Shown: positions 44,511 to 54,124, counted from the first letter of the stretch. The stretch is 64,000 nt of DNA from Sulfurimonas sp. (GCF_028714655.1 NZ_JAQTLY010000004.1:1-64000), one strand, 5' to 3'. Numbers and translations: made by a program. The notes: generated by a model not told the origin, from the sequence alone.

Positions 44511-45284
44511 AAAAGAGAGAGGAGAGTTTAACAAAACTTTTCTGGCATTTATATCTTGAATCGGTCTGTTGTTTTCGTGATGCATAACTTCTAAAAACTC
44601 TTTCGTTTGAGCTTCCGATATAGTCGCATAATGTTTAAGGACTAACCATCTTACGCCCTCGCTGCAAGGCGGAGTAGTCAGAGAACCCGTAAATCTGTAA
44701 TATGCTCTATTTTTCGGTAAAAACGAATTTAAAACTTCATTAGTCGAGCAGTAGCACTCTTTCTCGCCCGCAGTTTTTGGCATTCTACTCCAAATCTCTT
44801 TTATCGTCTGGTTCTCTTTCCCGTTCTCAAACATAAGAGCTATAACGGCTATTTCGCCTTTTTTTGAGATATGCACAAAATGGGCTTCCAGCGGAAAGCT
44901 CTTCCCGTCTATCTGATTTTCGCTAGGCGTATGAAAATGGAGCTGCTTCAAATGAAACTCTATTCCGTCAACCTTTATGCTGCTTCCCTCTTTTACATTT
45001 ACTTGTATAGTATGACCGTTATTTACAATATCCGATGTGCTTGATTTATAATTAAAATATATATCCTCAAGCTTGCTGGTAGTAATCGTTACACCTTTTG
45101 AGATATTAATCGGCGATTGGTTTTTACCGTCTTTACATGTGCTGTATTCAGGTGCCAAATTACCCCAATTTTCTGCACCGTCATGACCCGTATAACCCCA
45201 ATGGGTTCCGTTCGAGGCTCCAAAAAGTGAACCGCACAACGCAACCAAACAAAATGTGCTTTTAATAATTTTATCAAATCTCAT
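44508..45284 (-). CDS. cah: periplasmic alpha-carbonic anhydrase
   Basis: The 258-residue protein has a signal peptide (about 1-22, ending LCGSLFGA). The alpha-CA core follows: HWGYTGHDGAENW, QSPINI, zinc ligands in LKQLHFHTPSEN and LEAHFVH, and the C-terminal LTTPPCSEGVRW. Two Cys (near STCKDGKN and PPCSEG) can form the usual disulfide. It converts CO2 and bicarbonate outside the cytoplasm, useful for an autotroph or for pH control. The structured element starts right at its stop codon. Confidence 0.94.
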   Translation of the reverse strand: MRFDKIIKSTFCLVALCGSLFGASNGTHWGYTGHDGAENWGNLAPEYSTCKDGKNQSPINISKGVTITTSKLEDIYFNYKSSTSDIVNNGHTIQVNVKEGSSIKVDGIEFHLKQLHFHTPSENQIDGKSFPLEAHFVHISKKGEIAVIALMFENGKENQTIKEIWSRMPKTAGEKECYCSTNEVLNSFLPKNRAYYRFTGSLTTPPCSEGVRWLVLKHYATISEAQTKEFLEVMHHENNRPIQDINARKVLLNSPLSF

Positions 45285-45376
45285 AACAATCCCCGCTTTT
45301 CAATATAGACAATAATATCAAAATATCATCAAATTTGAAATTTTTTTAGTATACTTTTAAAAAATCAGGTGTCAAG

Positions 45377-46615
45377 TTGACAAAAAGTTACGATATCATA
45401 ATTATCGGTGCCGGAGCTGCCGGAATGATGGCGGCCGTTACATCTGCTAAAGGCGGAAAAAAAGTTCTGCTTTTAGAAAAACTGCCACAAATCGGTGCAA
45501 AACTTAAAGCTACGGGCGGGGGACGATGCAACCTCACAAATACTCTCTCAAATGAAGATTTTATGGCTAAATTCGGTCGTAACGGTCGTTTTATGCAAGA
45601 TGCGCTTAGAGTGTTTGACCATAAAGCTTTGATGCAGTTTTTTGAAGAAATCGGTGTTGAAACTCACGCACCTGACGGCTTTAGAGTCTTTCCGACTTCG
45701 CACTCTTCGCAAACGATTATATCTGCCTTTGAAAAAGAGATGCAAAGGTTAGGCATAGAAGTTTTAACATCACAAAAAGTTCAAAAAATTTTACATTCAC
45801 AAAACAGCGTAACGGGCGTACAGACTAACGACAAATCATTTTATGCCCCTAATATCATAGTGGCAACGGGCGGTCTTGGATATCCTGCACTTGGAGCAGA
45901 GGGAGACGGACACGAAATGGCAAAAGAGCTAGGGCACAAAATAACCGAGCTTCACCCTGCCATGATGCCGCTTCACACTAAAGAGAGGTGGGTTGAGAAT
46001 TGCCGTGCCGATACAATTGCCAAAGTAGAACTTCGTATTAATATTAAAAAATATAACAAATTTAAAGCCTGTGGAGATTTGATTTTTACAAATAATGGTA
46101 TCAGAGGTCCCGTTGTTCTCGATGCAGCCGGAGAGATAACACCGCTGTTAGACAAATACGGCGAAGTTCCTCTGCTTCTGAGTCTCACCAAAGGTATGAA
46201 TGAGGAGCAGATTACAAAACATCTAAAAGATGTATCGGCAAAAAATCCGCATATCAATATATTGGAACTCGTAACGACCCTGCTCCCCTTGGCATTATCA
46301 AATGAGTTATGTTTACTTGCAGAGATTGACCCGCAAACGACATACGGCAAAATTTCAGGAGCACAAAAAGCGAAACTTATTCAGCTTCTTGCTTGGACGC
46401 CGTTAACGATTATCGGGCACGACGGATTTAAAACGGCGATGATTACACGCGGCGGTGTTGATTTAAAAGAGATAGAGCCAAAAACCATGCAAAGCAAAAT
46501 CATAAGCGGCTTATACTTTTGCGGAGAGATTATAAACCTTGACGGTCCATGCGGAGGATACAACCTGCAATGGTCGTTTGCCGGCGGATATTTAGCAGGA
46601 CAACTTATTCCGTAA
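45377..46615 (+). CDS. HI0933/YhiN-type FAD flavoprotein
   Basis: The 412-residue protein has the FAD motif IIIIGAGAAGMMAAV, the family signature KLKATGGGRCNLTN, and the C-terminal GLYFCGEIINLDGPCGGYNLQWSFAGG. These identify the HI0933 family of flavoproteins of uncertain function, predicted oxidoreductases. The start is TTG at 45377, after AGGTG. It is divergent from the carbonic anhydrase gene. No partner gene hints at the substrate. Confidence 0.88.
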   Translation: MTKSYDIIIIGAGAAGMMAAVTSAKGGKKVLLLEKLPQIGAKLKATGGGRCNLTNTLSNEDFMAKFGRNGRFMQDALRVFDHKALMQFFEEIGVETHAPDGFRVFPTSHSSQTIISAFEKEMQRLGIEVLTSQKVQKILHSQNSVTGVQTNDKSFYAPNIIVATGGLGYPALGAEGDGHEMAKELGHKITELHPAMMPLHTKERWVENCRADTIAKVELRINIKKYNKFKACGDLIFTNNGIRGPVVLDAAGEITPLLDKYGEVPLLLSLTKGMNEEQITKHLKDVSAKNPHINILELVTTLLPLALSNELCLLAEIDPQTTYGKISGAQKAKLIQLLAWTPLTIIGHDGFKTAMITRGGVDLKEIEPKTMQSKIISGLYFCGEIINLDGPCGGYNLQWSFAGGYLAGQLIP

Positions 46616-46677
46616 ACTCACAATAGCCGTCATCGTAGGAGTTTGCGACGAAGCAATCCATAATTATTCAAAGATTT

Positions 46678-46775
46678 TTATTAGACTTTTTGAGATTCCG
46701 TCATCCTGAACTTGTACCGCAAGGTAGTTCGTCATTCCAAGCTTGACTTGGAATCTAGTTTATGATTTAATCAGA
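46678..46775 (+). repeat. dispersed palindromic repeat, copy 5
   Basis: An inverted and shortened copy: GATTCCGTCATCCTGAACTTGTACCGCAAGG comes before GTCATTCCAAGCTTGACTTGGAATCTAGTTT, and the flanking ends (TTAGACTTTTTGAG, GAGGTTTCAATAAA) are degraded. It fills most of the gap between two convergent genes. Confidence 0.75.
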
Positions 46776-46779
46776 GGTT

Positions 46780-47331
46780 TCAATAAAAATATCTTATAGA
46801 AGCAAAACCATAAGCTTTTGTCTGTTCTATCATATCTATGTGTTCTTGCGTAACAATTCCGCCAAGAGCAAAAACATTTATGTCACACATCTCCAAAAGC
46901 TCTTTTAAATCATCTATCCCTTTTGGTTCGCCTTTGTCCGGTGAGGCAAAAATCGGGCTGTATGTGACGGCATCGGCTCCCATTTTTTGCGCAAGTAACA
47001 CCTCCTCGTGAGTATGCGTACTTACAATAACTTCAAGACCCGCCTCTTTTGCTTTTATTATCTCTTCAAACTGTTCGGATGTGAGGTGAACTCCGTTTGC
47101 ATTTAACTCTTTTGCCAAATTTATATCTTGATGCACAATGCTTTTTATATGTTCAAATTTAGCGCATACTTCTACGAAAACAGCAGCCTGACTATTATAA
47201 TTTTTGTTTGATTTATCCCTGTATAAGGCATATTTGGGCTGATATTTTTTTAGCTGATTTGTTAAAATTTCGCAAAATAGCTCACTATCGTTTGTATAAA
47301 ATTCTTTTGATGTGATCAAATATTTGTACAT
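46780..47331 (-). CDS. thiE: thiamine phosphate synthase (ThiE/TenI-like)
   Basis: The 183-residue TIM-barrel protein has NANGVHLTSEQF, AVTYSPIFASPDKGEPKGIDDL and FALGGIV, the pattern of ThiE/TenI. It is shorter than typical ThiE (about 210), and the N-terminal Q-LREK motif is weak or absent (QPKYALYRDKSNKNY stands there), so it may be TenI-like or use a variant substrate. No other thiamine genes are present here. It ends beside a dispersed repeat. Confidence 0.7.
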   Translation of the reverse strand: MYKYLITSKEFYTNDSELFCEILTNQLKKYQPKYALYRDKSNKNYNSQAAVFVEVCAKFEHIKSIVHQDINLAKELNANGVHLTSEQFEEIIKAKEAGLEVIVSTHTHEEVLLAQKMGADAVTYSPIFASPDKGEPKGIDDLKELLEMCDINVFALGGIVTQEHIDMIEQTKAYGFASIRYFY

Positions 47332-47402
47332 ATAAAAACCTCATATTTTTTATATTTGCGCCATTATACACCACAGCGATAAATAGAGCATTTAGTGACG
47401 CA

Positions 47403-47413
47403 AGTGTGACACT
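47403..47413 (+). promoter_or_regulatory. 11-base palindrome upstream of nrdD
   Basis: AGTGT-G-ACACT lies about 65 bases before the nrdD ATG and some 35 bases before a TATACA -10-like box. Placement fits a transcription-factor site for the anaerobic reductase operon. No factor can be named from the sequence. Confidence 0.35.
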
Positions 47414-47479
47414 TTTTATTATCATTTTTTAACTTCTTCTTCTATACACTACGCACTGAATTTTTACAAGGGGACTGAC

Positions 47480-49576
47480 ATGGTTGAAAATATTTTAAAG
47501 AGAGATGGAACTTATAAAGAGTTCTTATCTTTTAAAATTGAAGATGCTATCAAAAAAGCATTTAAATCTCAACATGTAACCTATGACAGTTCAATATTTT
47601 TTAATGTTCTTGAGAGATTAAAAAACAAAAGAGTTGTTGCCGTTGAGGATATTCAAGATACGATTGAAAAAGAGCTTTACAACGCTAAATACTTTGATGT
47701 TCTAAAGAGCTTTATGCTCTACCGTCATACGCATAAAATGCAAAGAGACGGCGGACTTGACGAAGACACTACATACATTAACTCGACCCAAACCATAGAA
47801 GAGTATATCCACGGAACCGATTGGCGTATCAAAGCCAACTCAAACACCGGTTATTCAAATGCGGGGCTTGTAAACAACACGGCGGGTAAAGTTATAGCAA
47901 ACTACTGGCTAGACAAAGTCTACTCCAAAGAAGAGGGCTACGCTCACCGCAACGGCGACTACCATATCCACGATTTAGATTGTCTTACAGGTTACTGTGC
48001 CGGATGGAGTTTAAGAGTTCTTCTTGATGAGGGTTTTAACGGCGTCAGAGGCAGAGTTGAGAGTGATGCTCCAAGACACTTCCGAGAAGCACTTGGGCAG
48101 ATGGCAAACTTCCTAGGTATCCTACAAAGCGAGTGGGCAGGTGCTCAAGCGTTTAGTTCATTTGATACCTATCTAGCACCTTATGTGTTCAAGGATAAGC
48201 TACCGTATAGTGATATCAAAAAAGCTATCAGAAGCTTTATCTATAACTTAAATGTACCTGCTAGATGGGGTCAATCTCCATTTACAAATATTACAATAGA
48301 TTGGACTGTACCGACGGATTTAAAAGACCAAATCCCTACAATCAAACAGAACCATATCTTCAAAGGATTAGAGGATGTTGATCTTATTCACATAGCTAGA
48401 ACAAGAGGCGTAAATTCACTAGAAGAGATGACTTATAAACATTTTCAACCTGAGATGAACCAAATCAATAAAGCTTACTATGAGATTATGACTGAAGGCG
48501 ATATGACAGGTCAGCCATTCACATTCCCGATTCCTACGGTAAACATTACAGAGGATTTTGATTGGTACGGAGAAAACACTGATATCTTGTTTGAGAACAC
48601 GGCAAAAATCGGTTCTTCATACTTCCAAAACTTCATCGGTTCTCAGTTCAAAAGAGATGCAGACGGTAATTTAGTTCCTAACGAAGAGGCTTACAAACCG
48701 GGGCATGTTCGTTCAATGTGTTGTCGTTTGCAATTAGACCTAAGAGAACTTCTTAAACGAGGCGGCGGTCTATTCGGCTCTGCTGAAATGACAGGCTCCA
48801 TCGGCGTAGTTACTATCAATATGGCAAGACTAGGTTTCTTACATAAAGGAAATAAAGAAGGTCTATATGCTCGTTTAGATCAACTGATGGAACATGCAAG
48901 ACATACCTTAGAGAAAAAGCGTGTATTTATTCAAGAAATGTACGAGAGAGGACTTTATCCTTATACAAAACGCTATTTGCCTGGATTTAGAAATCACTTC
49001 TCTACCATCGGTGTGAACGGTATCAATGAAATGATTAGAAATTTTACCAGTGATAGCTATGATATAAGTTCTAAAGATGGTATAGAATTTGCAACAGAGA
49101 TTCTAAACTATATGAGAAACAGAATGGTGGAGTTTCAAGAAGAGAGTGGAAACTTATACAATCTTGAAGCTACACCTGCAGAGGGAACGACTTATAGATT
49201 TGCCAAAGAGGACAAGAAACGCTACGGTGATTCTATCCTTCAAGCAGGTATGGGTGACAATATCTACTATACAAACTCTTCTCAAATACCGGTTGATTTA
49301 ACAAACGACCCGTTTGAAGCTCTGTCGCTTCAAGATGATTTACAGTGCAAATACACAGGCGGAACGGTTCTTCACTTGTATATGCAAGAGAAGATAAGTT
49401 CAACCGAAGCGTGTAGAAAATTAGTTAAAAATGTAATTACGAACTTTAGACTTCCTTACATTACGGTAACTCCGCTCTTCTCTGTATGTCCAAAACACGG
49501 ATACATCGCAGGAGAACACGAGTTCTGTCCTAAATGTGATGAAGAACTGTTAAGCGAAATTGATATCAAATCTTAG
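47480..49576 (+). CDS. nrdD: anaerobic ribonucleoside-triphosphate reductase, class III
   Basis: The 698-residue protein has an N-terminal ATP-cone (ILKRDGTYKEFLSFKIEDAIKKAF), the catalytic barrel with cysteines such as VRSMCCRLQLDL, and a C-terminal zinc ribbon (CPKHGY...CPKCDEEL). It reduces ribonucleotides without oxygen, using a glycyl radical. The chain ends directly after the zinc ribbon. The strand bearing the radical-loop-like GYxRPV/N-x-GK sequence found at the C-terminus of related NrdD proteins is encoded separately at 49591-49743. Then the activase gene follows. Confidence 0.93.
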   Translation: MVENILKRDGTYKEFLSFKIEDAIKKAFKSQHVTYDSSIFFNVLERLKNKRVVAVEDIQDTIEKELYNAKYFDVLKSFMLYRHTHKMQRDGGLDEDTTYINSTQTIEEYIHGTDWRIKANSNTGYSNAGLVNNTAGKVIANYWLDKVYSKEEGYAHRNGDYHIHDLDCLTGYCAGWSLRVLLDEGFNGVRGRVESDAPRHFREALGQMANFLGILQSEWAGAQAFSSFDTYLAPYVFKDKLPYSDIKKAIRSFIYNLNVPARWGQSPFTNITIDWTVPTDLKDQIPTIKQNHIFKGLEDVDLIHIARTRGVNSLEEMTYKHFQPEMNQINKAYYEIMTEGDMTGQPFTFPIPTVNITEDFDWYGENTDILFENTAKIGSSYFQNFIGSQFKRDADGNLVPNEEAYKPGHVRSMCCRLQLDLRELLKRGGGLFGSAEMTGSIGVVTINMARLGFLHKGNKEGLYARLDQLMEHARHTLEKKRVFIQEMYERGLYPYTKRYLPGFRNHFSTIGVNGINEMIRNFTSDSYDISSKDGIEFATEILNYMRNRMVEFQEESGNLYNLEATPAEGTTYRFAKEDKKRYGDSILQAGMGDNIYYTNSSQIPVDLTNDPFEALSLQDDLQCKYTGGTVLHLYMQEKISSTEACRKLVKNVITNFRLPYITVTPLFSVCPKHGYIAGEHEFCPKCDEELLSEIDIKS

Positions 49577-49590
49577 TAAAGGAGGAAACC

Positions 49591-49743
49591 ATGAGTAAAA
49601 ATGAAGCTTTAACTATGCTAAAAGAGAAAAGACAAAAGTGTATTGTTTACACAAGAGTTATGGGTTATCATAGACCTGTTGAGAGTTTTAATGTAGGGAA
49701 AACCGGTGAGCATAGACAGCGAAAACAATTCACTGAATGCTAA
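49591..49743 (+). CDS. separate C-terminal piece of NrdD
   Basis: A 50-codon gene opens 14 bases after nrdD with a perfect GGAGGAAACC ribosome site. Its product contains KCIVYTRVMGYHRPVESFN and VGKTGEHRQRKQF. In fused NrdD proteins of archaea and clostridia an equivalent stretch (VYSRVxGYxRPV...N-x-GK) follows the zinc ribbon at the C-terminus, which is exactly where the nrdD gene here stops. It is thus a natural split of the reductase, and the conserved frame argues against decay. It overlaps the start of nrdG by 38 bases. Confidence 0.8.
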   Translation: MSKNEALTMLKEKRQKCIVYTRVMGYHRPVESFNVGKTGEHRQRKQFTEC

Positions 49744-50407
49744 AGTAATATATGATTTAACATCATTCACCCACTTAGACTACCCTAACCACCTAGCGTG
49801 CATAGTGTGGTTTAGCGGGTGCAATATGCGTTGCGACTACTGCTACAACAAAAATATAGTTTTTGCCAAAGAGGGCAAACAGAGCTATAACGATATCCTC
49901 GACTTTTTAAAAACCAGAGTAAATTTACTTGAAGCCGTTGTACTTTCAGGCGGAGAAGCGACTTCACACGAGCTTACGCTGTTTTGCAAAAAAATAAAAG
50001 AGCTTGGGTTTAAAATCAAACTTGACACAAACGGCACAAACTTTAGACAAATAAAAGAACTCCTTGACTTAAACCTTTTAGATTATATAGCGCTTGACTA
50101 CAAAGCCCCAAAAGCAAAATTTATGCAGATTACACACTCAAACAAATGGGATGAATTTTCCAAAACTCTTGATTTGCTTATAAACAGCGATATTGATTTT
50201 GAGGTAAGAACTACGCTTCACGCAGATTTGCTAAACGAAAGTGATATTAATGAAATCATTACGGATTTGATAAACAGAGGCTATAAAAAACCCTATTATA
50301 TACAAGAGTTTAGAGATACAGGCTCAAATATCGGAGACATCCAAGCCCCAAAAAATAAATTTGACAAATCACTTTTACTCAATAATATTGAAATTGCGTA
50401 TAGATGA
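49706..50407 (+). CDS. nrdG: anaerobic ribonucleotide reductase activating protein
   Basis: The 233-residue radical SAM activase has the cluster motif CNMRCDYC (about residues 35-42) after LDYPNHLACIVWFSG, and GGEATSHELTLF as the SAM-binding GGE motif. It makes the glycyl radical on NrdD. The only usable start in frame is GTG at 49706, inside the preceding small gene, with AGGGA upstream. It is somewhat longer than minimal NrdG (about 150) and closer to the NrdG2-type. Confidence 0.9.
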   Translation: MSIDSENNSLNAKVIYDLTSFTHLDYPNHLACIVWFSGCNMRCDYCYNKNIVFAKEGKQSYNDILDFLKTRVNLLEAVVLSGGEATSHELTLFCKKIKELGFKIKLDTNGTNFRQIKELLDLNLLDYIALDYKAPKAKFMQITHSNKWDEFSKTLDLLINSDIDFEVRTTLHADLLNESDINEIITDLINRGYKKPYYIQEFRDTGSNIGDIQAPKNKFDKSLLLNNIEIAYR

Positions 50408-50452
50408 TATATGTCAATACAAATTATTTTAATTATTAGCTAAAATATAGTT

Positions 50453-52156
50453 ATGGAAAATAAACTAAACAAAAGAGAGCGGTACAAAGCTCAACTAAAA
50501 CCGATTGATTATTATAAAGATTTTGAGAATATTGATTTTGAAAATCTGGGCGAAGGCGATAGATACTATCTTCAAGATTTCGGGATATTTAACACCGATT
50601 TTTTAGAAGATGAATTTACATTGCGCATACGCATACCGGGCGGTAGGATTAGTGCTCAGCATTTCCAAAAAATAGCCGACATCGTAGATGAATATAACCT
50701 AACTATTATCTTAACGGCAAGAGCAGGCATACAACTACACGGCATTGAAGCTGATGATGTTTTAGAGATTCACAAACGCATAAACGCTCTTGGCATCTCT
50801 ACATGGCAAAGCTTTGGAGACAATGTTAGAAATATCGTAACCGATGTTTATGACGGATGCGGCGAGTATTCCCAAATTGAGACCTACCCTATTGTAATGC
50901 AGATGCACGACTATATCATCAAAAATCCCAGATATGTAGGTATGCTGCCTCGCCGTGTATCCATCGGCATATCCGGAAACCGTGCAAATATATCCTCTTT
51001 TTTTGCAAACGACATCTACTTTGCACTTTCTAAAAAAGATAGCGTATTTGGTTTTAATGTTTACATGGGCGGAAAAAATACCGAAGTAGCCGTCAGTGCC
51101 GATATCTTTTTAAAAGAGGATGAAGTATTTGATTTTTTCAAAGCATTTGTTGAAGCGTTTTATCTCCACGGTTCCCGTTTTTCCCGTGCCAAAACCCGTA
51201 TTTTTCATATGATAGAAGATATCGGGATGGACGGCTTAAAAGCTCACATACAAAAAGAGTACAAGAAAGATTTCCAAAGTGGCGGAGAAATTGTCCTAGA
51301 AAAAGCAGAGTTTAGTGAGTTTCATAAACTAAAAAACGAAACTTACGGCTTTTGCTACCAAACAGATTTTTCAAGATTAAAAAGCGACGAGATTAGAGAT
51401 ATCGCTTCATTTGCTACAAAAAACGGTGCCGAGATTCGCTTCGGGATTGACCAAAATATCTATCTAATCGGTTTAAAAGAGGCATCCACGACGCTCAAAT
51501 CACCTGCAATCAGCAATACGATTGTGACATGTGCCGGCAATCTATGCCCTTACGCCGTTTGGAGCATAAAAGATGAAACTTCTTATCTGCCCTTGGATAA
51601 GATAAATGAGCACCGCATACAAGTAGGTTTTTCAGGCTGTGCCAAAGGGTGCGGAAGACATAGACACACCGACATCGGTCTTATCGGGTTAAAAACAAAC
51701 AACTTCGGCGATACCGACGGAGGGGCAAGGATTTTTCTTGGAGCTTTGCACTCCGACGGAAAATCAGTCGGGCGACAACTATTTTCAATGGTTCCTTTTG
51801 TTCATCTAAAGAAAGTCGTATCGCTCGTAATAGAGCTTTTTGAACTAAGCGGATACAGAGATTTTGAGGAGTACGCAAAAGAGATTTTATGCAACTACTC
51901 CGAGGATTTTTTATCTATGTGGGTTTTGGCAAATCTTGAGACAAACAGCTCTTTAGCATTGCCGAAGTTAGATAAGATGCAGAGTTTTGAGTATGAAGCA
52001 GAGTTGCTTAAAAAAGAGTTTCCGACATTAGATTTTTGGCAATATGCAGATGAGAGCTTTTTTAATGCGGTGAGCTATCTATCTAAAAAACTATGGACGA
52101 TAGAGGGAGAAGATCCTCACTATAAACCAAAAATCAATAGAACTAATTTTCGTTAA
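50453..52156 (+). CDS. siroheme nitrite/sulfite reductase
   Basis: The 567-residue protein shows two ferredoxin-like half domains. The 4Fe-4S/siroheme ligands appear as TCAGNLC (about 363) and SGCAKGCGRHRHTDIGLIG (about 398), and siroheme-contact arginines in TARAGIQLHGI and MLPRRVSIGISGN. It reduces nitrite to ammonia or sulfite to sulfide with six electrons. Which substrate is used is not decided by these motifs. It follows nrdG by 45 bases with a TAAAATATAG promoter-like box between. It converges with the response regulator gene (14-base overlap). Confidence 0.83.
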   Translation: MENKLNKRERYKAQLKPIDYYKDFENIDFENLGEGDRYYLQDFGIFNTDFLEDEFTLRIRIPGGRISAQHFQKIADIVDEYNLTIILTARAGIQLHGIEADDVLEIHKRINALGISTWQSFGDNVRNIVTDVYDGCGEYSQIETYPIVMQMHDYIIKNPRYVGMLPRRVSIGISGNRANISSFFANDIYFALSKKDSVFGFNVYMGGKNTEVAVSADIFLKEDEVFDFFKAFVEAFYLHGSRFSRAKTRIFHMIEDIGMDGLKAHIQKEYKKDFQSGGEIVLEKAEFSEFHKLKNETYGFCYQTDFSRLKSDEIRDIASFATKNGAEIRFGIDQNIYLIGLKEASTTLKSPAISNTIVTCAGNLCPYAVWSIKDETSYLPLDKINEHRIQVGFSGCAKGCGRHRHTDIGLIGLKTNNFGDTDGGARIFLGALHSDGKSVGRQLFSMVPFVHLKKVVSLVIELFELSGYRDFEEYAKEILCNYSEDFLSMWVLANLETNSSLALPKLDKMQSFEYEAELLKKEFPTLDFWQYADESFFNAVSYLSKKLWTIEGEDPHYKPKINRTNFR

Positions 52157-52820
52157 AAGCGAGTCGGTAACCGACTCCTTTTACATTTTTGATTAAATTT
52201 TTAGATGTTTTTGCGCGAAAGCGTCTTATGAAAGTTCTAACTCTCTCATCGCTGACTTCTTCACTCCACAAACTCTCTTTTATGAGATTGTCGTCTATGA
52301 TTCTCTCTTTGGTATTTAGCAAAAGAGATAAAAATTTTGTCTCATTTTTTGAAAGAGGGACATATTTATCGCTTTTATATAAGGAATTTGTAGTTTTGTT
52401 AAACACGAAACCGTCGCTTAGTTTTATAAATTTATTGGCTAATTTCGGTGTAATGCTCCTTATATAGTCTAAAAGCTCATCGGTATCAAAGGGCTTTAAA
52501 AAATATTTATTGATTCCGATATCAATCGCGCTAAAGAGTTTCTCTTTTTCGCTAAAAGCGCTAAGTATGATAATGGGCGTATCGGGATTGATTTTTTTTA
52601 GCTCTTTTGCCATATCAAGTCCGGATAAACGGGGCATCATTATATCCGTTATGACGATATCCGGTTTGTTTTTTTTAAACAGTTCTATCCCTTCTATACC
52701 GTCTTTGGCAACCGTAAAACTGTGAAAATTATCCCCGATAGCCTCTTTTAGAAGTCTGGCAAGATTCTCTTCATCTTCTACAAGGAGTATTTTAAGCTCT
52801 CTTAAGGCTCTATTTTTCAT
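52143..52820 (-). CDS. OmpR-type response regulator
   Basis: The 225-residue regulator has a receiver domain (KILLVEDEENLARLL, phospho-acceptor Asp in DIVITDIMMPRLSG, conserved Lys in KYFLKPFD) and a C-terminal winged-helix DNA-binding domain (FVFNKTTNSLYKSD...GVGYRLAF). It is cotranscribed with the histidine kinase upstream, overlapping its end by 11 bases. Confidence 0.92.
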   Translation of the reverse strand: MKNRALRELKILLVEDEENLARLLKEAIGDNFHSFTVAKDGIEGIELFKKNKPDIVITDIMMPRLSGLDMAKELKKINPDTPIIILSAFSEKEKLFSAIDIGINKYFLKPFDTDELLDYIRSITPKLANKFIKLSDGFVFNKTTNSLYKSDKYVPLSKNETKFLSLLLNTKERIIDDNLIKESLWSEEVSDERVRTFIRRFRAKTSKNLIKNVKGVGYRLAFNEN

Positions 52821-54021
52821 TTTTATCCAATGGAATTTTTATGCTAAATGTTGTCGTCTTTTTTTTACTTTTTACATCAAGCGTACCGTTTAAACCCTGC
52901 TCGCAAATCATCTTTGACATAAAGAGTCCAAGTCCTGTTCCACGGCTTTTATGTTTTGTAGTAAAGTACGGCTCAAAGATTTTCTCAATATTCTCTTTTG
53001 TGATTCCGCCGGCATTATCCTGCACCTCTATAACTGCAAAACCGCTCTCTTGCTTAGTGGTTATACTTATCTCCCGCAGAAGAATACTATTTTGTATAAA
53101 AGCATCCTTTGAGTTGTTTATAAGGTTTATCATCACTTGAGTAAGCTCATTTGTAATCCCAAGAACTTTCATATCCTCAAAATTTGTCTTAAGAGTTATC
53201 ATCTCATCATTTATAACGCTCTCTAAAAGCACTATGGATTCAAGTATACTATCGCTGACATTAAAATAGTATTTCTCTTTATCGGGAGAAAAAAAGTTTG
53301 TAAAATCATCAATGGTTTGAGACATATTTTTTATGATATTTTTGCTCTCGTCATAAAATTTTGAGATATCGTCTGCTTTCTCATTTTGTGCAGCTTTTTT
53401 TATGTTAAAGAGTGCCAAAGTAAGCTCTGTGAGAGGCTGTCTCCATTGATGCGCAATATTTGCAATCATTTGACCCAGACTAGCATGTCGGGATTGCCAA
53501 AACATAACCCGCTGCTTCTCTTCATTTTTTGCTATCTCGTCTCTTACCCTCTTCTCTAAGGTTTGGTTTAACTCTTTTAACTCTTTTGTCTGCTCCGCCA
53601 CCCTCTTCTCAAGGTTTCTGTTAAGCTCTTCATACTCCGACTCTTTTTTTAAAAGCTCCTCTCTTAGGAGCATCTCTTTTGTCACATCATATCTGATTGC
53701 GATAAACTCAACTATGTTATCATTTTTATCAAGAATCGGTATTATCGTCGAGTTTACATAAAAAGTCGAACCGTCTTTAGCCAAATTTTTAACCGTATCT
53801 TTATATATCTCTTTGTTTGTTATGGTCTCCCAAAGAAGTTTAAACTTCTCTTCGCCTACATCGGGATGCTTGACAATACTATGCTTTTTACCGATAAGCT
53901 CATCTTTTCTGTATCCGCTAATCGTGCAAAACTCATCATTAACGAAAGTAATCACCCCGTTTATATCGGTTTTGGAGATTATATTACTCTTCTCTATGGC
54001 TTCTTTATACTGTCTTAGCAT
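52810..54021 (-). CDS. PAS-domain histidine kinase
   Basis: The product is about 403 residues with no membrane segment. A PAS domain (about 8-125, TDINGVITFVNDEFCTISGY) precedes a long coiled coil. The H-box region is ANIAHQWRQPLTEL, the form common in Campylobacterota, with the ATPase N-box (MINLINNSKDA) and G-box (GTGLGLFMSK). It is a cytoplasmic sensor, possibly of redox or small ligands through the PAS domain (no cofactor ligand is identifiable). The start at 54021 is preferred over 54042. Confidence 0.9.
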   Translation of the reverse strand: MLRQYKEAIEKSNIISKTDINGVITFVNDEFCTISGYRKDELIGKKHSIVKHPDVGEEKFKLLWETITNKEIYKDTVKNLAKDGSTFYVNSTIIPILDKNDNIVEFIAIRYDVTKEMLLREELLKKESEYEELNRNLEKRVAEQTKELKELNQTLEKRVRDEIAKNEEKQRVMFWQSRHASLGQMIANIAHQWRQPLTELTLALFNIKKAAQNEKADDISKFYDESKNIIKNMSQTIDDFTNFFSPDKEKYYFNVSDSILESIVLLESVINDEMITLKTNFEDMKVLGITNELTQVMINLINNSKDAFIQNSILLREISITTKQESGFAVIEVQDNAGGITKENIEKIFEPYFTTKHKSRGTGLGLFMSKMICEQGLNGTLDVKSKKKTTTFSIKIPLDKNEK

Positions 54022-54124
54022 ATAGCACTTTCTTTTTAACATAATTATACAACTTATTAAATTTGATTATGCAACAATAAAAAAATATGTCATACTATTA
54101 TTATCTAAACAAAAGGAATGGAAA

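Noticed and set aside
46616-46677. Extra small gene after the flavoprotein
   Set aside because: No start with ribosome site; the stretch leads into a dispersed repeat.
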